The notes under the pieces: model-generated
What the model was told of the DNA's origin: nothing
The model's input: only the letters and a program-made list of their open reading frames with translations
Database searches by the model: none
Assembly: GCA_934417455.1 (NCBI GenBank)
Contig: CAKRWK010000017.1
Location: forward strand, 1-11,178
Reading direction: 5' to 3'
DNA length: 11,178 nucleotides
Source of the DNA: an uncultured Eubacteriales bacterium
GTDB taxonomy: Bacteria; Bacillota; Clostridia; Oscillospirales; CAG-272
Made by a program: the position numbers and the translations under genes
Part shown: positions 1 through 6,115 of the stretch, piece after piece
Layout of the letters: each line of letters begins with the position of its first letter
Numbering within the stretch: the first letter of the stretch is position 1

Positions 1-1416
1 ACGTACCTTGACAGTACGGTTTTTGTCGGAGAAAAAAACTTTTCGTCCGGTCCGGACGGCATGCTTCCGTCCCGGGGACTCTCGGACTGCCTGCGTTCCC
101 TCGGTATCCGCCTTCTCCGCTTCAAGACGGGCACGCCCGCCCGCGTTGCGCGCCGGTCTCTTGACATGTCGGTCATGGACGTGCAGTCGGGTGAGACACC
201 GATTGTGCCGTTTTCCGTCCGTACGGACGAGGCCGCCCTGCAGACGATGACGCAGGAGCCCTGTCACATTGTGTATACCAACGCCGAAACGCACAGAATC
301 ATCCGTGAAAATCTTGCCCGTAGTGCCATGTACTCCGGGAATATCGTCGGCGTCGGCCCGCGGTATTGTCCTTCCATCGAGACAAAACTTGTCCGCTTTG
401 CCGATAAAGAACGCCATCAGCTGTTTGTGGAGCCGTGCGGCAGAGACACGGAAGAAATGTACATTCAGGGCTTTTCCACCTCTATGCCGACCGACGTTCA
501 ACGGCAGATGCTTACGTCTCTTCCCGGATTTGAAAAAGCGCACGTTATGCGGTATGCGTACGCCATCGAATACGATTGTGCCGAACCTACGCAGATGCTT
601 GCCACACTGGAATTCAAGTCCGTGCACGGCCTGTACGGGGCGGGGCAGTTCAACGGCACGTCGGGCTACGAGGAAGCCGCAGCGCAGGGGCTTGTTGCGG
701 GCATCAATGCGGCATTGGCCGTCAAGGGAAAAGAACCGATGGTGCTTTCCCGCTCCTCCTCGTATATCGGCGTCCTGATTGACGACCTTGTCACCAAGGG
801 GACAGGCGAACCGTACCGCATTCTCACCTCGCGCAGCGAATACCGCCTGCTTTTGCGGCAGGATAATGCCGATCTTCGTTTGACGGACATCGGTCGTCGC
901 GTCGGTCTCATCGGAGACGAACGGTATGCCGCGTTCCTCCGTAAAAAAGAAGCGATAGAACGGGAAACCGAACGTTTGTCCGCGACGGTGATAGCGCCGT
1001 CCGACGCGGTAAATGCGCTTCTTTCGGCGGAAGATTCCGCACCGATTGTCACCGGCGTCCGTCTTTCCGACCTGATTCGTCGCCCCGAACTTTCCTATGC
1101 GGCGCTCGCACCGATAGATAAAGAGCGGCCTTCTCTTCCGCGCGCCGTCACGACCACCGTGGAAATCAATATCAAGTACGAAGGCTACATCCGGAGGGAA
1201 ACGGAAGAGGCCGACCGGCAGAAGAAACTGGAAGACCGTCGCCTGCCCGCCGACATCCGCTATACCGACGTGCTCGGTCTGCGTGCCGAAGCGGCGGAAA
1301 AATTGGAAGCCATCCGCCCGCTGAATATCGGACAGGCATCCCGCATCAGCGGTGTGAATCCCGCCGACATCAGCGTCCTTTTGATTTATCTGTCGTCCTA
1401 CGGCAGAAACCGATGA
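1..1416 (+). CDS. mnmG: MnmG (GidA), tRNA uridine-5-carboxymethylaminomethyl modification enzyme, 5'-truncated
   Basis: MnmG is the FAD-binding partner of MnmE; together they install (carboxymethyl)aminomethyl groups at C5 of the wobble uridine of certain tRNAs in the cytoplasm. The frame is open from base 1, so the gene starts upstream and the ATG at 61 is internal. About 471 residues are present against a family length of roughly 620-650, so the N-terminal FAD GxGxxG region lies outside the window. Family signatures seen are 'RFKTGTPAR' (bases 118-144), 'GVGPRYCPSIETK' (349-387), 'YIQGFSTSMP' (463-492), 'GQFNGTSGYEEAAAQG' (643-690) and 'SRSEYRLLLRQDNADLRL' (832-885). The C-terminal MnmE-binding helical region follows, with 'IKYEGYIRR' and 'LNIGQASRISGV'. 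No rsmG follows; the gene ends at TGA and a strong terminator comes next, so it is last in its unit. Confidence 0.97.
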   Translation, partial: TYLDSTVFVGEKNFSSGPDGMLPSRGLSDCLRSLGIRLLRFKTGTPARVARRSLDMSVMDVQSGETPIVPFSVRTDEAALQTMTQEPCHIVYTNAETHRIIRENLARSAMYSGNIVGVGPRYCPSIETKLVRFADKERHQLFVEPCGRDTEEMYIQGFSTSMPTDVQRQMLTSLPGFEKAHVMRYAYAIEYDCAEPTQMLATLEFKSVHGLYGAGQFNGTSGYEEAAAQGLVAGINAALAVKGKEPMVLSRSSSYIGVLIDDLVTKGTGEPYRILTSRSEYRLLLRQDNADLRLTDIGRRVGLIGDERYAAFLRKKEAIERETERLSATVIAPSDAVNALLSAEDSAPIVTGVRLSDLIRRPELSYAALAPIDKERPSLPRAVTTTVEINIKYEGYIRRETEEADRQKKLEDRRLPADIRYTDVLGLRAEAAEKLEAIRPLNIGQASRISGVNPADISVLLIYLSSYGRNR

Positions 1417-1458
1417 AAGGGCGAAAAACGTCTGTTTACGACCTTTTTCGTGAAAATC

Positions 1459-1515
1459 CGTCCCCGGCCGTTTATTTTCGATAAACGGCCGGGGACGTTT
1501 CTATTTTTTATTTCT
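1459..1515 (+). terminator. Rho-independent terminator after mnmG
   Basis: A perfect 17-bp inverted repeat (arms 1459-1475 and 1481-1497, 5-nt loop TTTCG) has a GC-rich core CCCCGGCCG and is followed by a T-rich tail (GTTTCTATTTTTTATTT). It lies 42 bp past the mnmG stop. On the other strand the same stem sits 11 bp past the stop of the spoVM-like gene, followed by a weaker ATTTT, so it probably also ends that convergent transcript. Confidence 0.93.
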
Positions 1516-1585
1516 TTTTGGAAAGAAAAATTTTGGCAAGCAGGGGTGCGAGAAATTTCGGGGAGTGTATCACAACGATTTTCAT
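1508..1585 (-). CDS. spoVM: SpoVM-like 25-residue sporulation peptide
   Basis: This is a 25-codon ORF (ATG at 1585, TAA at 1508-1510), too short for usual ORF calling. It opens with K2, has I6 and the block P9-K10-F11-L12, and ends in basic residues (SKKK). Bacillus subtilis SpoVM (26 aa, MKFYTIKLPKFLGG..., recalled from memory) aligns without gaps at M1-K2, I6 and PKFL 9-12, including the proline known to matter for localisation. In that family the amphipathic peptide marks the convex forespore outer membrane in the mother cell, helps anchor SpoIVA and the spore coat, and is linked to FtsH inhibition. Residues 11-23 here could form such an amphipathic helix (F, L, A, L, L, I, F on one side; K18 and K23 on the other). 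The Shine-Dalgarno GGAGGT ends 4 nt before the ATG. A candidate sigma-E/K promoter lies upstream. Identity is inferred from motif and length. Confidence 0.85.
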   Translation of the reverse strand: MKIVVIHSPKFLAPLLAKIFLSKKK

Positions 1586-1619
1586 AAGTACCTCCGAGGG
1601 CGGTGTTGGCCTCTGTTCG

Positions 1620-1647
1620 TATCCTATGAAGGAGAGGTGTTTTCGGT
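1620..1647 (-). promoter_or_regulatory. Candidate mother-cell sigma (SigE/SigK-type) promoter for the spoVM-like gene
   Basis: Reading the minus strand, CATAGGATA (1628-1620) fits the sigma-K -10 pattern CATANNNTA exactly and resembles the sigma-E -10 (CATACAnT). An AC dinucleotide at 1647-1646 sits 17 nt upstream, as expected for a sigma-K -35. Initiation about 7 nt downstream would leave a 5' UTR of roughly 27 nt containing the GGAGG RBS. The consensus is short, so a chance match is possible; the context (upstream of a SpoVM gene) raises the odds. Confidence 0.4.
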
Positions 1648-1673
1648 TCCCCGCGAGAAGACGCGCACCTCTC
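1632..1673. repeat. Inverted repeat between the XRE gene and spoVM
   Basis: Arms GAGAGGTG (1632-1639) and CACCTCTC (1666-1673) are a perfect 8-bp inverted repeat. The second arm overlaps the XRE stop codon. A further weak pairing is possible inside (TTTTC 1640-1644 with GAAGA 1657-1661). On the minus strand no T-run follows, so it is not a canonical terminator for the XRE gene. On the plus strand it is followed by AGCGGTTTTT and could act as a weak backstop terminator. It also spans the candidate spoVM -35 region. Confidence 0.45.
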
Positions 1674-2256
1674 AGCGGTTTTTATGGCGGATATAATTCA
1701 GGAGCAGGACAATGATTTCGATGGGAATGCCGATGAGAAACAGCGGCCATACGTTTTCGACGGGCAGCATTGTGAGATATACGCCGGTGAGCACCGACCA
1801 TATCCACGCGGACACCAGAACGGTCGTGCACAGCGAAGACCACCAACGGCGGCTGAAATATATGGCAAACACGAGCGAGACGGGGACGGCCCACACAAAG
1901 GCAACCCACATGTGCGACGCATTCATAATGCGGTTGTAGACGAATATCAGCGTGGCAAAAGTGAAAGCCACCGCCGCACAGAGCAGAACAACGGCGATTT
2001 TAATGCCGTTGTCACTGTCTCCGACGGTCTTTTTCGGCGCCGTATCGTGTCGGTGAATCAGCCAGTCGAAGTCCACTCCGTAAAATTCGCAGAGCGCGAG
2101 AAGCACGCTGATGTCCGGCAGGGAATCCCCCGTTTCCCAACGGGAAACCGCCTTGTCGGAATAATGAAACTCGGACGCCAGTTCCTGCTGGGTCAGTTTT
2201 TGCGTCTTCCGAAGCAATATCAGGTTGTCCGAAATATTTTTCTTGATGTCTTCCAA
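1672..2256 (-). CDS. XRE-family HTH regulator fused to a four-helix membrane domain (paralog 1)
   Basis: The 194-residue protein has an N-terminal Cro/C1-type HTH (residues about 10-67: LTQQELASEF, then recognition helix YSDKAVSRWETG, then LPDISVLLALCEFYGV). Four predicted membrane helices follow at about 85-107, 115-134, 141-163 and 166-188. It is therefore likely a membrane-tethered transcription factor; its ligand or signal is unknown. I chose the TTG at 2256: AAAGGAG (2273-2267) lies 10 nt upstream, and the sigma-A promoter at 2338-2310 starts transcription downstream of the ATG at 2319, excluding the longer 215-residue reading. The GTG at 2265 is only 1 nt from the SD. It matches the regulator at 7382 in size, HTH and helix layout, including 'VPVS' and 'GIP' landmarks. 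Unlike that copy, it has no transporter beside it; the nearest downstream gene is spoVM. Confidence 0.85.
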   Translation of the reverse strand: MEDIKKNISDNLILLRKTQKLTQQELASEFHYSDKAVSRWETGDSLPDISVLLALCEFYGVDFDWLIHRHDTAPKKTVGDSDNGIKIAVVLLCAAVAFTFATLIFVYNRIMNASHMWVAFVWAVPVSLVFAIYFSRRWWSSLCTTVLVSAWIWSVLTGVYLTMLPVENVWPLFLIGIPIEIIVLLLNYIRHKNR

Positions 2257-2309
2257 GGATGTCACGCTCCTTTCTGTATGGAGAAATATGATTTTTTGAT
2301 TTGCACACA

Positions 2310-2338
2310 ATTGTACCATAAACTTTGCAAAATGTCAA
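2310..2338 (-). promoter_or_regulatory. Sigma-A promoter of the first XRE regulator
   Basis: On the minus strand, TTGACA (2338-2333) and TACAAT (2315-2310) are separated by exactly 17 bp. An 8-bp palindrome ACAATTGT (2314-2307) overlaps the -10, and TGCAAA occurs twice 24 bp apart (2329-2324 and 2305-2300). Either could be an autoregulatory operator. The implied start point (about 2303) makes the TTG at 2256 the usable start. Confidence 0.85.
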
Positions 2339-2362
2339 TAAAAAAGCATAAAAATCGGCCGG

Positions 2363-2377
2363 TCTATTATAAATAGA
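2363..2377. promoter_or_regulatory. Palindrome TCTATTATAAATAGA in the divergent promoter region
   Basis: The perfect inverted repeat TCTATT-ATA-AATAGA lies between the minus-strand XRE promoter and the plus-strand glycosyltransferase promoter. It could be an operator shared by both, or simply AT-rich DNA with a chance palindrome; on the minus strand it also contains TATAAT without a convincing -35. Confidence 0.3.
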
Positions 2378-2439
2378 GTCGTTTTTTTACGGACTTTATA
2401 TGAGAATGCAACTTGAGAGAGTAAAAAACGGACATATTC

Positions 2440-2468
2440 TTGACACGAACATAAAGACGGGGTATACT
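2440..2468 (+). promoter_or_regulatory. Sigma-A promoter of the glycosyltransferase-acyltransferase unit
   Basis: TTGACA (2440-2445) and TATACT (2463-2468) are separated by 17 bp. Transcription would begin near 2475, giving a leader of about 54 nt with a small GTGCG/CGCAC hairpin before the RBS. This rules out an upstream in-frame start at 2400. Confidence 0.88.
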
Positions 2469-2528
2469 GTTTATGTAAATATTTTAGCGTGCGGCGCCCG
2501 CACAGAAGAGAGGAAGAAAGGAAAACAT

Positions 2529-3800
2529 ATGCGGATTCTGACAATTGTATTTCTTATATACGCAGGCGCGGAAGTTCTTTTTTTGCTGTCTTATCTGCCG
2601 CGGCTGCGCTTCTGGGCGGACGCGTTCCGCAAGGACAAGCCTTTATGCAACCCGACAAAGGAAAAACTGGCCGTGCTGATTCCGTCGCGGGACGAATCCC
2701 CCGATACGGCGCGTCCTTTGCTTGCGAGCCTGCTCGGGCAGACGTATCCGAGGGAAAACTTCGACGTTTATCTCATTGTCAAACATAAGGACGACCCCGT
2801 GATACCGTTGGCGACGGACATGCTCCCGGGGGTTCTCGTCCGTGTGGTCGAAGGGCAGACAAGAAAGGCGGAAGCGCTTGATGCCTGTCTGAAAGGCATT
2901 TTTGCCGATGCCGGGCACCGCTATGATGCGTATGTTATCGTGGACGCCGACAGTTTTGTCGCACCGGATTTTCTTTCCGAACTGAACAACGCGGCGCCGG
3001 GCGCCGATATCATCATTCCGAGAAAACGCATCAAAAACTGGGAATCGTCCGACAGAAGGTGCCGCTCGCTCTGCTGCAATTGCAGTGCCATGACGTACCG
3101 CGCGGTGGACGCACTCGGTAACAAAGGCAAAAGCCGGCGTGGCTACGTACTCACACTCTGCGGGCAGGGCATGTATATTGCGGACAGAGTACTCCGGCCG
3201 CTCGGCGGATATCCTTTTCGCAGTCTGACGGAGGATTACGAGGTGGCCGTCGAATGTATGCGCCACGGATATGTGCAACGTTATTGCGAGCGCGCCGAGG
3301 TGTATTCGGAGGAAGCCACCACTCACAGAGAATACAATAAACGCAGAAAACGCTGGATTGCCGGCGTCGTTTCGTTCGGCAGAACTTACGGCCGCGAAAT
3401 GCTGCGGCTGACATTCGGGGACGGACATGTCCGCCGTAAAAATCTTCAGCAGTTGTTCGGCGTGGTGCCGCTGTGCGCCATTTTCGGCGGGCATATAATT
3501 GCCTTTCTCCTGTACCTTGTGTTCGCTGTTGCATTTTTGGCAACGGGACAGATGCCGTCGGCATACGCCGCGCTCGTCTGCATGGGTATACCGTTTCTTA
3601 CGGCGTATCTCGAACTGTTTGTGTTCGCTGTCATGACATTGCTTGCGGACAGGGACATCAACAAAATGACGCGCGGGGAAAAAGCCGCATATCTGTTTCT
3701 TTCTCCGTTTTTGACGGCGGAGTATATTTTTATCTTTTTCGGTGCACTGTTTTCCCGCGACAACGGCACATGGGAGCCGGTTAAGCGGATTCGGATGTGA
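2529..3800 (+). CDS. Membrane-bound family 2 glycosyltransferase
   Basis: The 423-residue protein has an N-terminal membrane helix (about 3-23), a cytoplasmic GT2 (GT-A fold) domain and three C-terminal membrane segments (about 311-340, 345-373, 387-408). GT2 landmarks are 'VLIPSRDE' (49-56), the metal/nucleotide-sugar DxD 'VDADS' (138-142), the catalytic-base region 'TEDYE' (234-238) and 'RRKRW' (272-276), which fits the (Q/R)xxRW motif of processive-type GT2 enzymes. The likely job is transfer of a sugar from a nucleotide donor to a lipid or growing polysaccharide at the inner face of the membrane. The substrate cannot be read from sequence. The ATG at 2529 is preceded by AAAGGA with 6-nt spacing. 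The PlsC-type gene starts 18 bp after its stop, so the two are cotranscribed and may act on the same lipid product. Confidence 0.88.
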   Translation: MRILTIVFLIYAGAEVLFLLSYLPRLRFWADAFRKDKPLCNPTKEKLAVLIPSRDESPDTARPLLASLLGQTYPRENFDVYLIVKHKDDPVIPLATDMLPGVLVRVVEGQTRKAEALDACLKGIFADAGHRYDAYVIVDADSFVAPDFLSELNNAAPGADIIIPRKRIKNWESSDRRCRSLCCNCSAMTYRAVDALGNKGKSRRGYVLTLCGQGMYIADRVLRPLGGYPFRSLTEDYEVAVECMRHGYVQRYCERAEVYSEEATTHREYNKRRKRWIAGVVSFGRTYGREMLRLTFGDGHVRRKNLQQLFGVVPLCAIFGGHIIAFLLYLVFAVAFLATGQMPSAYAALVCMGIPFLTAYLELFVFAVMTLLADRDINKMTRGEKAAYLFLSPFLTAEYIFIFFGALFSRDNGTWEPVKRIRM

Positions 3801-3818
3801 CGGCTTTTCGGAGGAGAC

Positions 3819-4640
3819 ATGAAAAAAACGGAACTTATGGCAAGGGAAGAGCAATTCGAGAGAGAACGCAAATTCTCCGAGCATGTGGACCCTCCCTCGA
3901 CCAAAGGAAAAAAGAAGGTATCGGACGACTATGACTATCTGCGTCCGGGACTGCTCAATCAGATAGGAACTTTCTTTTCCGTCGGCCTTTTCCGCAACGC
4001 GGGACGGGTCATCGCCGGGTACTGCGGTCTGAAAATCGTCGGGAAAGAAAATCTGCGCGGCGTCCGTTCCGCCGTTCTGACCTGTAATCACATCAATAAA
4101 ATCGACTGTGCGTTGGTCAAGAGCGCCGTTCCGTACCGTCGCCTGCGGATTACCGTCGGGGAATTCAATAACTGGTCGGGCGTCTTCGGTGCCATGCTCC
4201 GCGCCGGCGGTACCATGCCGTTCGGCAGTACACGCGCCACACTTTGCCACCTGAACGCCGCCGTGTCCGAGTATTTGAAAAAAGGCTCCTTTGTCCTGTT
4301 TTATCCGGAAGGGGCGCTCTGGTGGTGCTACGAAAAGCCCCGCCCGATGCTTGACGGCGCCTTTTATACGGCGGCGAAGAACGGCGTTCCCGTGGTTCCC
4401 ATGTTCTTCACATTCAAAAACGTGCGCAAACGGCGCGACGGAAGCGACGTCAAACAGTTCACGCTGCATATCGGTCGTCCGGTTTATCCCGACGGGACAC
4501 TGTCCGTCAGGGAAAATATCCTCCGTATGCGTCACGCGGCGGAACTTTTCTGCGACGGCGTGTACACGTCCGCCTACGGTCACCGTCCCTTCTATCTCCC
4601 TCCCGCGCGGCATCCTTCCGCGGCGGAGGAGAGCGCCTGA
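3819..4640 (+). CDS. 1-acyl-sn-glycerol-3-phosphate acyltransferase-like protein (PlsC family)
   Basis: The 273-residue protein carries the LPLAT/PlsC block I motif HX4D as H91-INKI-D96 within 'CNHINKIDCA', block III as 'FYPEGALW' (161-168; usual consensus EGTR, so the last two positions differ) and block IV 'VPVVPMFF' (190-197). Block II is only loosely present (GTMPF, 131-135; the usual arginine is missing). The family transfers an acyl chain from acyl-ACP or acyl-CoA to a lysophospholipid or other hydroxyl acceptor at the membrane. The first 40 residues are charged and have no membrane helix, unusual for simple PlsC. GGAGG precedes the ATG. Cotranscription with the GT2 gene suggests acylation of a glycolipid or cell-envelope precursor rather than bulk phospholipid synthesis, which is inference. 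The C-terminal tail (YLPPARHPSAAEES) is low complexity. Confidence 0.82.
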   Translation: MKKTELMAREEQFERERKFSEHVDPPSTKGKKKVSDDYDYLRPGLLNQIGTFFSVGLFRNAGRVIAGYCGLKIVGKENLRGVRSAVLTCNHINKIDCALVKSAVPYRRLRITVGEFNNWSGVFGAMLRAGGTMPFGSTRATLCHLNAAVSEYLKKGSFVLFYPEGALWWCYEKPRPMLDGAFYTAAKNGVPVVPMFFTFKNVRKRRDGSDVKQFTLHIGRPVYPDGTLSVRENILRMRHAAELFCDGVYTSAYGHRPFYLPPARHPSAAEESA

Positions 4641-4653
4641 GGCAGAAAAACAC

Positions 4654-4688
4654 AAAAACGCGCGGTATCTTGCAAATCGCGTGTTTTT
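4654..4688 (+). terminator. Terminator after the acyltransferase gene
   Basis: AAAAACGCGCG (4654-4664) pairs with CGCGTGTTTTT (4678-4688) over 11 bp with one G-U, around a 13-nt loop. The 3' arm supplies the U-tract. The promoter of the next unit overlaps it. Confidence 0.8.
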
Positions 4689-4698
4689 ATGTTACAAT
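4670..4698 (+). promoter_or_regulatory. Sigma-A-type promoter of the membrane protein-LytTR unit, overlapping the terminator
   Basis: TTGCAA (4670-4675) and TACAAT (4693-4698) are separated by 17 bp; the -10 is strong and the -35 matches at four of six positions. The -35 lies in the terminator loop and the spacer contains the 3' arm, so read-through or folding could couple the two units. The leader is about 33 nt. Confidence 0.75.
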
Positions 4699-4737
4699 AA
4701 GGAACGTTAACCTTATCCGGAAAACAGGAGAACATAG

Positions 4738-5313
4738 ATGAAGTTTTTCAGATTTTTATCGGAAAACAAAAAGGAAAAGCCGTTTGAAATGCCGGAAACG
4801 GACAGAGAAGGCCGTGCCGTTATCACCATGACGGTTCGGGACGACAGAGATTTTCTCTCGCCGTATTCCGTCAGCCGCGCGGAGGTGATTTCTTCGGACG
4901 TGGCGGAATTTATCGGACACCGCGCCGGTGCCGTGCCGCCGGAGGTTCCGCTGACGCTGCATATTTACAGCGATTGCATTGACGACGGCGAAAAGGACGT
5001 GTACCGCGCCGCTATTCACCAGTACTTTTCTTTGCAGGCCGTATCCGAGGTGCACGAATCCCGTCGCAACCGTGTGCTTGCCGTTCTGATGACGCTCGTC
5101 GGCATTTTCGGTCTTGCCTTTATGTTTGTCGCCGACAGGCTCGGCGCCGGTGCGTTGTGGATTGAATGTATCGATATTTTCGCGTGGGTCTTTCTCTGGG
5201 AAGCGGTCGACCTGTTTTTCATCTGCGGCGGACGACTGCGTCTGCGCCGCCGTCGGCTTTTCGCTCTGTCGCATATGCCGGTCGAATTTTATCCGTTGGC
5301 GGAAAAACCGTGA
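4738..5313 (+). CDS. Two-helix membrane protein of unknown function
   Basis: The 191-residue protein is not one I can name. Residues 1-110 are soluble and charged; two membrane helices follow (about 111-131 and 142-163), then a very basic stretch (RLRLRRRRL, 166-174) that would stay cytoplasmic under the positive-inside rule, placing the N-terminal domain inside as well. A WVFLWEAVDLFF block covers the second helix; I have an impression of similar blocks in unnamed clostridial proteins. The start has CAGGAG with 7-nt spacing. The LytTR gene begins 16 bp after its stop, so it may be the membrane partner or signal input of that regulator; this is inference from gene order. Confidence 0.8.
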   Translation: MKFFRFLSENKKEKPFEMPETDREGRAVITMTVRDDRDFLSPYSVSRAEVISSDVAEFIGHRAGAVPPEVPLTLHIYSDCIDDGEKDVYRAAIHQYFSLQAVSEVHESRRNRVLAVLMTLVGIFGLAFMFVADRLGAGALWIECIDIFAWVFLWEAVDLFFICGGRLRLRRRRLFALSHMPVEFYPLAEKP

Positions 5314-5329
5314 AAGACGGTGAAATGTT

Positions 5330-6061
5330 TTGAAAATTGCCATATACGACAGGGATGAATTGCGTTTTGAGACGCTTCGCATTCACCTTCTGAAATACGG
5401 CGACGCGCACGGCACGGATATGCAGGTGGTTCGCTTTGCCGATGCCGACGACCTCTGTCGCGGACTGGAGAGGGAACCCTTTCCTCTGATTTTTGCGGAC
5501 GCGCAGATTTCCGGAGACGCGTGGGGACGTATCGTCCGTCGGTTCCGCGCGCTTTGCAAGGAAGCACAGCTTGTGTTTCTTCTGCCTTCCGGAGATACGG
5601 CCGCCGACGCTCCTGCGGACGGCATATATTTTCTCCGCGATGCCATGGATATGACCGCACTGGAAGCCGAAATCGACGCATTTTCCACCGTTACGGCACC
5701 GAAAGGAAATACGGTTCTCGTCAGAACAGGACATCCCGGCATGCCCCGCGGACTCCGCGTCGACGATATACGCTATATCGAACAGGCGGGGACGGTCTGC
5801 CGTATCGGTTACAGAACGGAAACGGTGGAATGCCCGGACAAAGCGCGCGCCCTGTTCGTCGCGGCGGAGAATGCCGCCCCGGACGGTCGGTTTGTGCTTG
5901 TTTTCCGCGGCGTGCTTGTCAATGCCCGGTATGTCGTCCGTCTGGCGGATGACAGCGTGACGCTTTCGGACGGAACGACGTTTCCCGTGTCGGCGCATCG
6001 GCTGGCGCATGTCCGCAACGCCCTTGTGAATTACCGGTATGATAAAAACCGCGACGTATAA
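5330..6061 (+). CDS. LytTR-family DNA-binding protein with a degenerate receiver-like domain
   Basis: The 243-residue protein has a C-terminal LytTR DNA-binding domain (about 141-238: RVDDIRYIEQAG, FVLVFRGVLVNARYV, DGTTFPVSAHR). The N-terminal 1-120 resemble a response-regulator receiver: beta-1 'KIAIYDRDE' and a putative phosphoacceptor D57 in 'LIFADAQISG'. The pocket is incomplete: one acidic residue after beta-1 is R8, the switch Thr/Ser after beta-4 is L85, and the conserved Lys after beta-5 is R104 ('FLRDAMD'). No histidine kinase is present in the window. It probably binds DNA as a dimer and regulates nearby or envelope genes without normal phosphorelay. The start is TTG; the upstream GACGGTG is a weak SD, so low translation or coupling to the preceding gene is likely. 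The stop codon lies inside the terminator stem. Confidence 0.85.
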   Translation: MKIAIYDRDELRFETLRIHLLKYGDAHGTDMQVVRFADADDLCRGLEREPFPLIFADAQISGDAWGRIVRRFRALCKEAQLVFLLPSGDTAADAPADGIYFLRDAMDMTALEAEIDAFSTVTAPKGNTVLVRTGHPGMPRGLRVDDIRYIEQAGTVCRIGYRTETVECPDKARALFVAAENAAPDGRFVLVFRGVLVNARYVVRLADDSVTLSDGTTFPVSAHRLAHVRNALVNYRYDKNRDV

Positions 6062-6098
6062 AGAGCCGCCCGATGTAAGTCGGGCGGCTCTTTATACG
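6055..6098. terminator. Bidirectional terminator between the convergent LytTR and SGNH genes
   Basis: A perfect 19-bp inverted repeat (arms 6055-6073 and 6080-6098, loop TGTAAG) has the core GAGCCGCCCGA flanked by TATAAA/TTTATA, giving a T-rich 3' side on both strands. It contains the LytTR stop codon and lies 18 bp past the stop of the minus-strand SGNH gene. Confidence 0.92.
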
Positions 6099-6115
6099 AA
6101 AAACGCGGGATTCGC

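Noticed and set aside
1518..1715. 65-residue plus-strand ORF
   Set aside because: It overlaps the spoVM-like gene, the inverted repeat and the end of the XRE gene, has no RBS and follows directly after a terminator.
2257..2319. 21-codon upstream extension of the first XRE regulator
   Set aside because: Its ATG overlaps the -10 region, upstream of the predicted transcription start; the TTG at 2256 is correctly spaced from AAAGGAG.
2400..2528. 43-codon upstream extension of the glycosyltransferase
   Set aside because: The sigma-A promoter (2440-2468) lies inside it, so it cannot be translated from that promoter; the ATG at 2529 has the RBS and begins the membrane helix.
2643..4655. 670-residue open frame on the minus strand
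   Set aside because: It lies antisense to the GT2 and acyltransferase genes, which carry clear catalytic motifs, has no RBS and no recognisable domain, and is rich in H, R and C as expected of a shadow frame.
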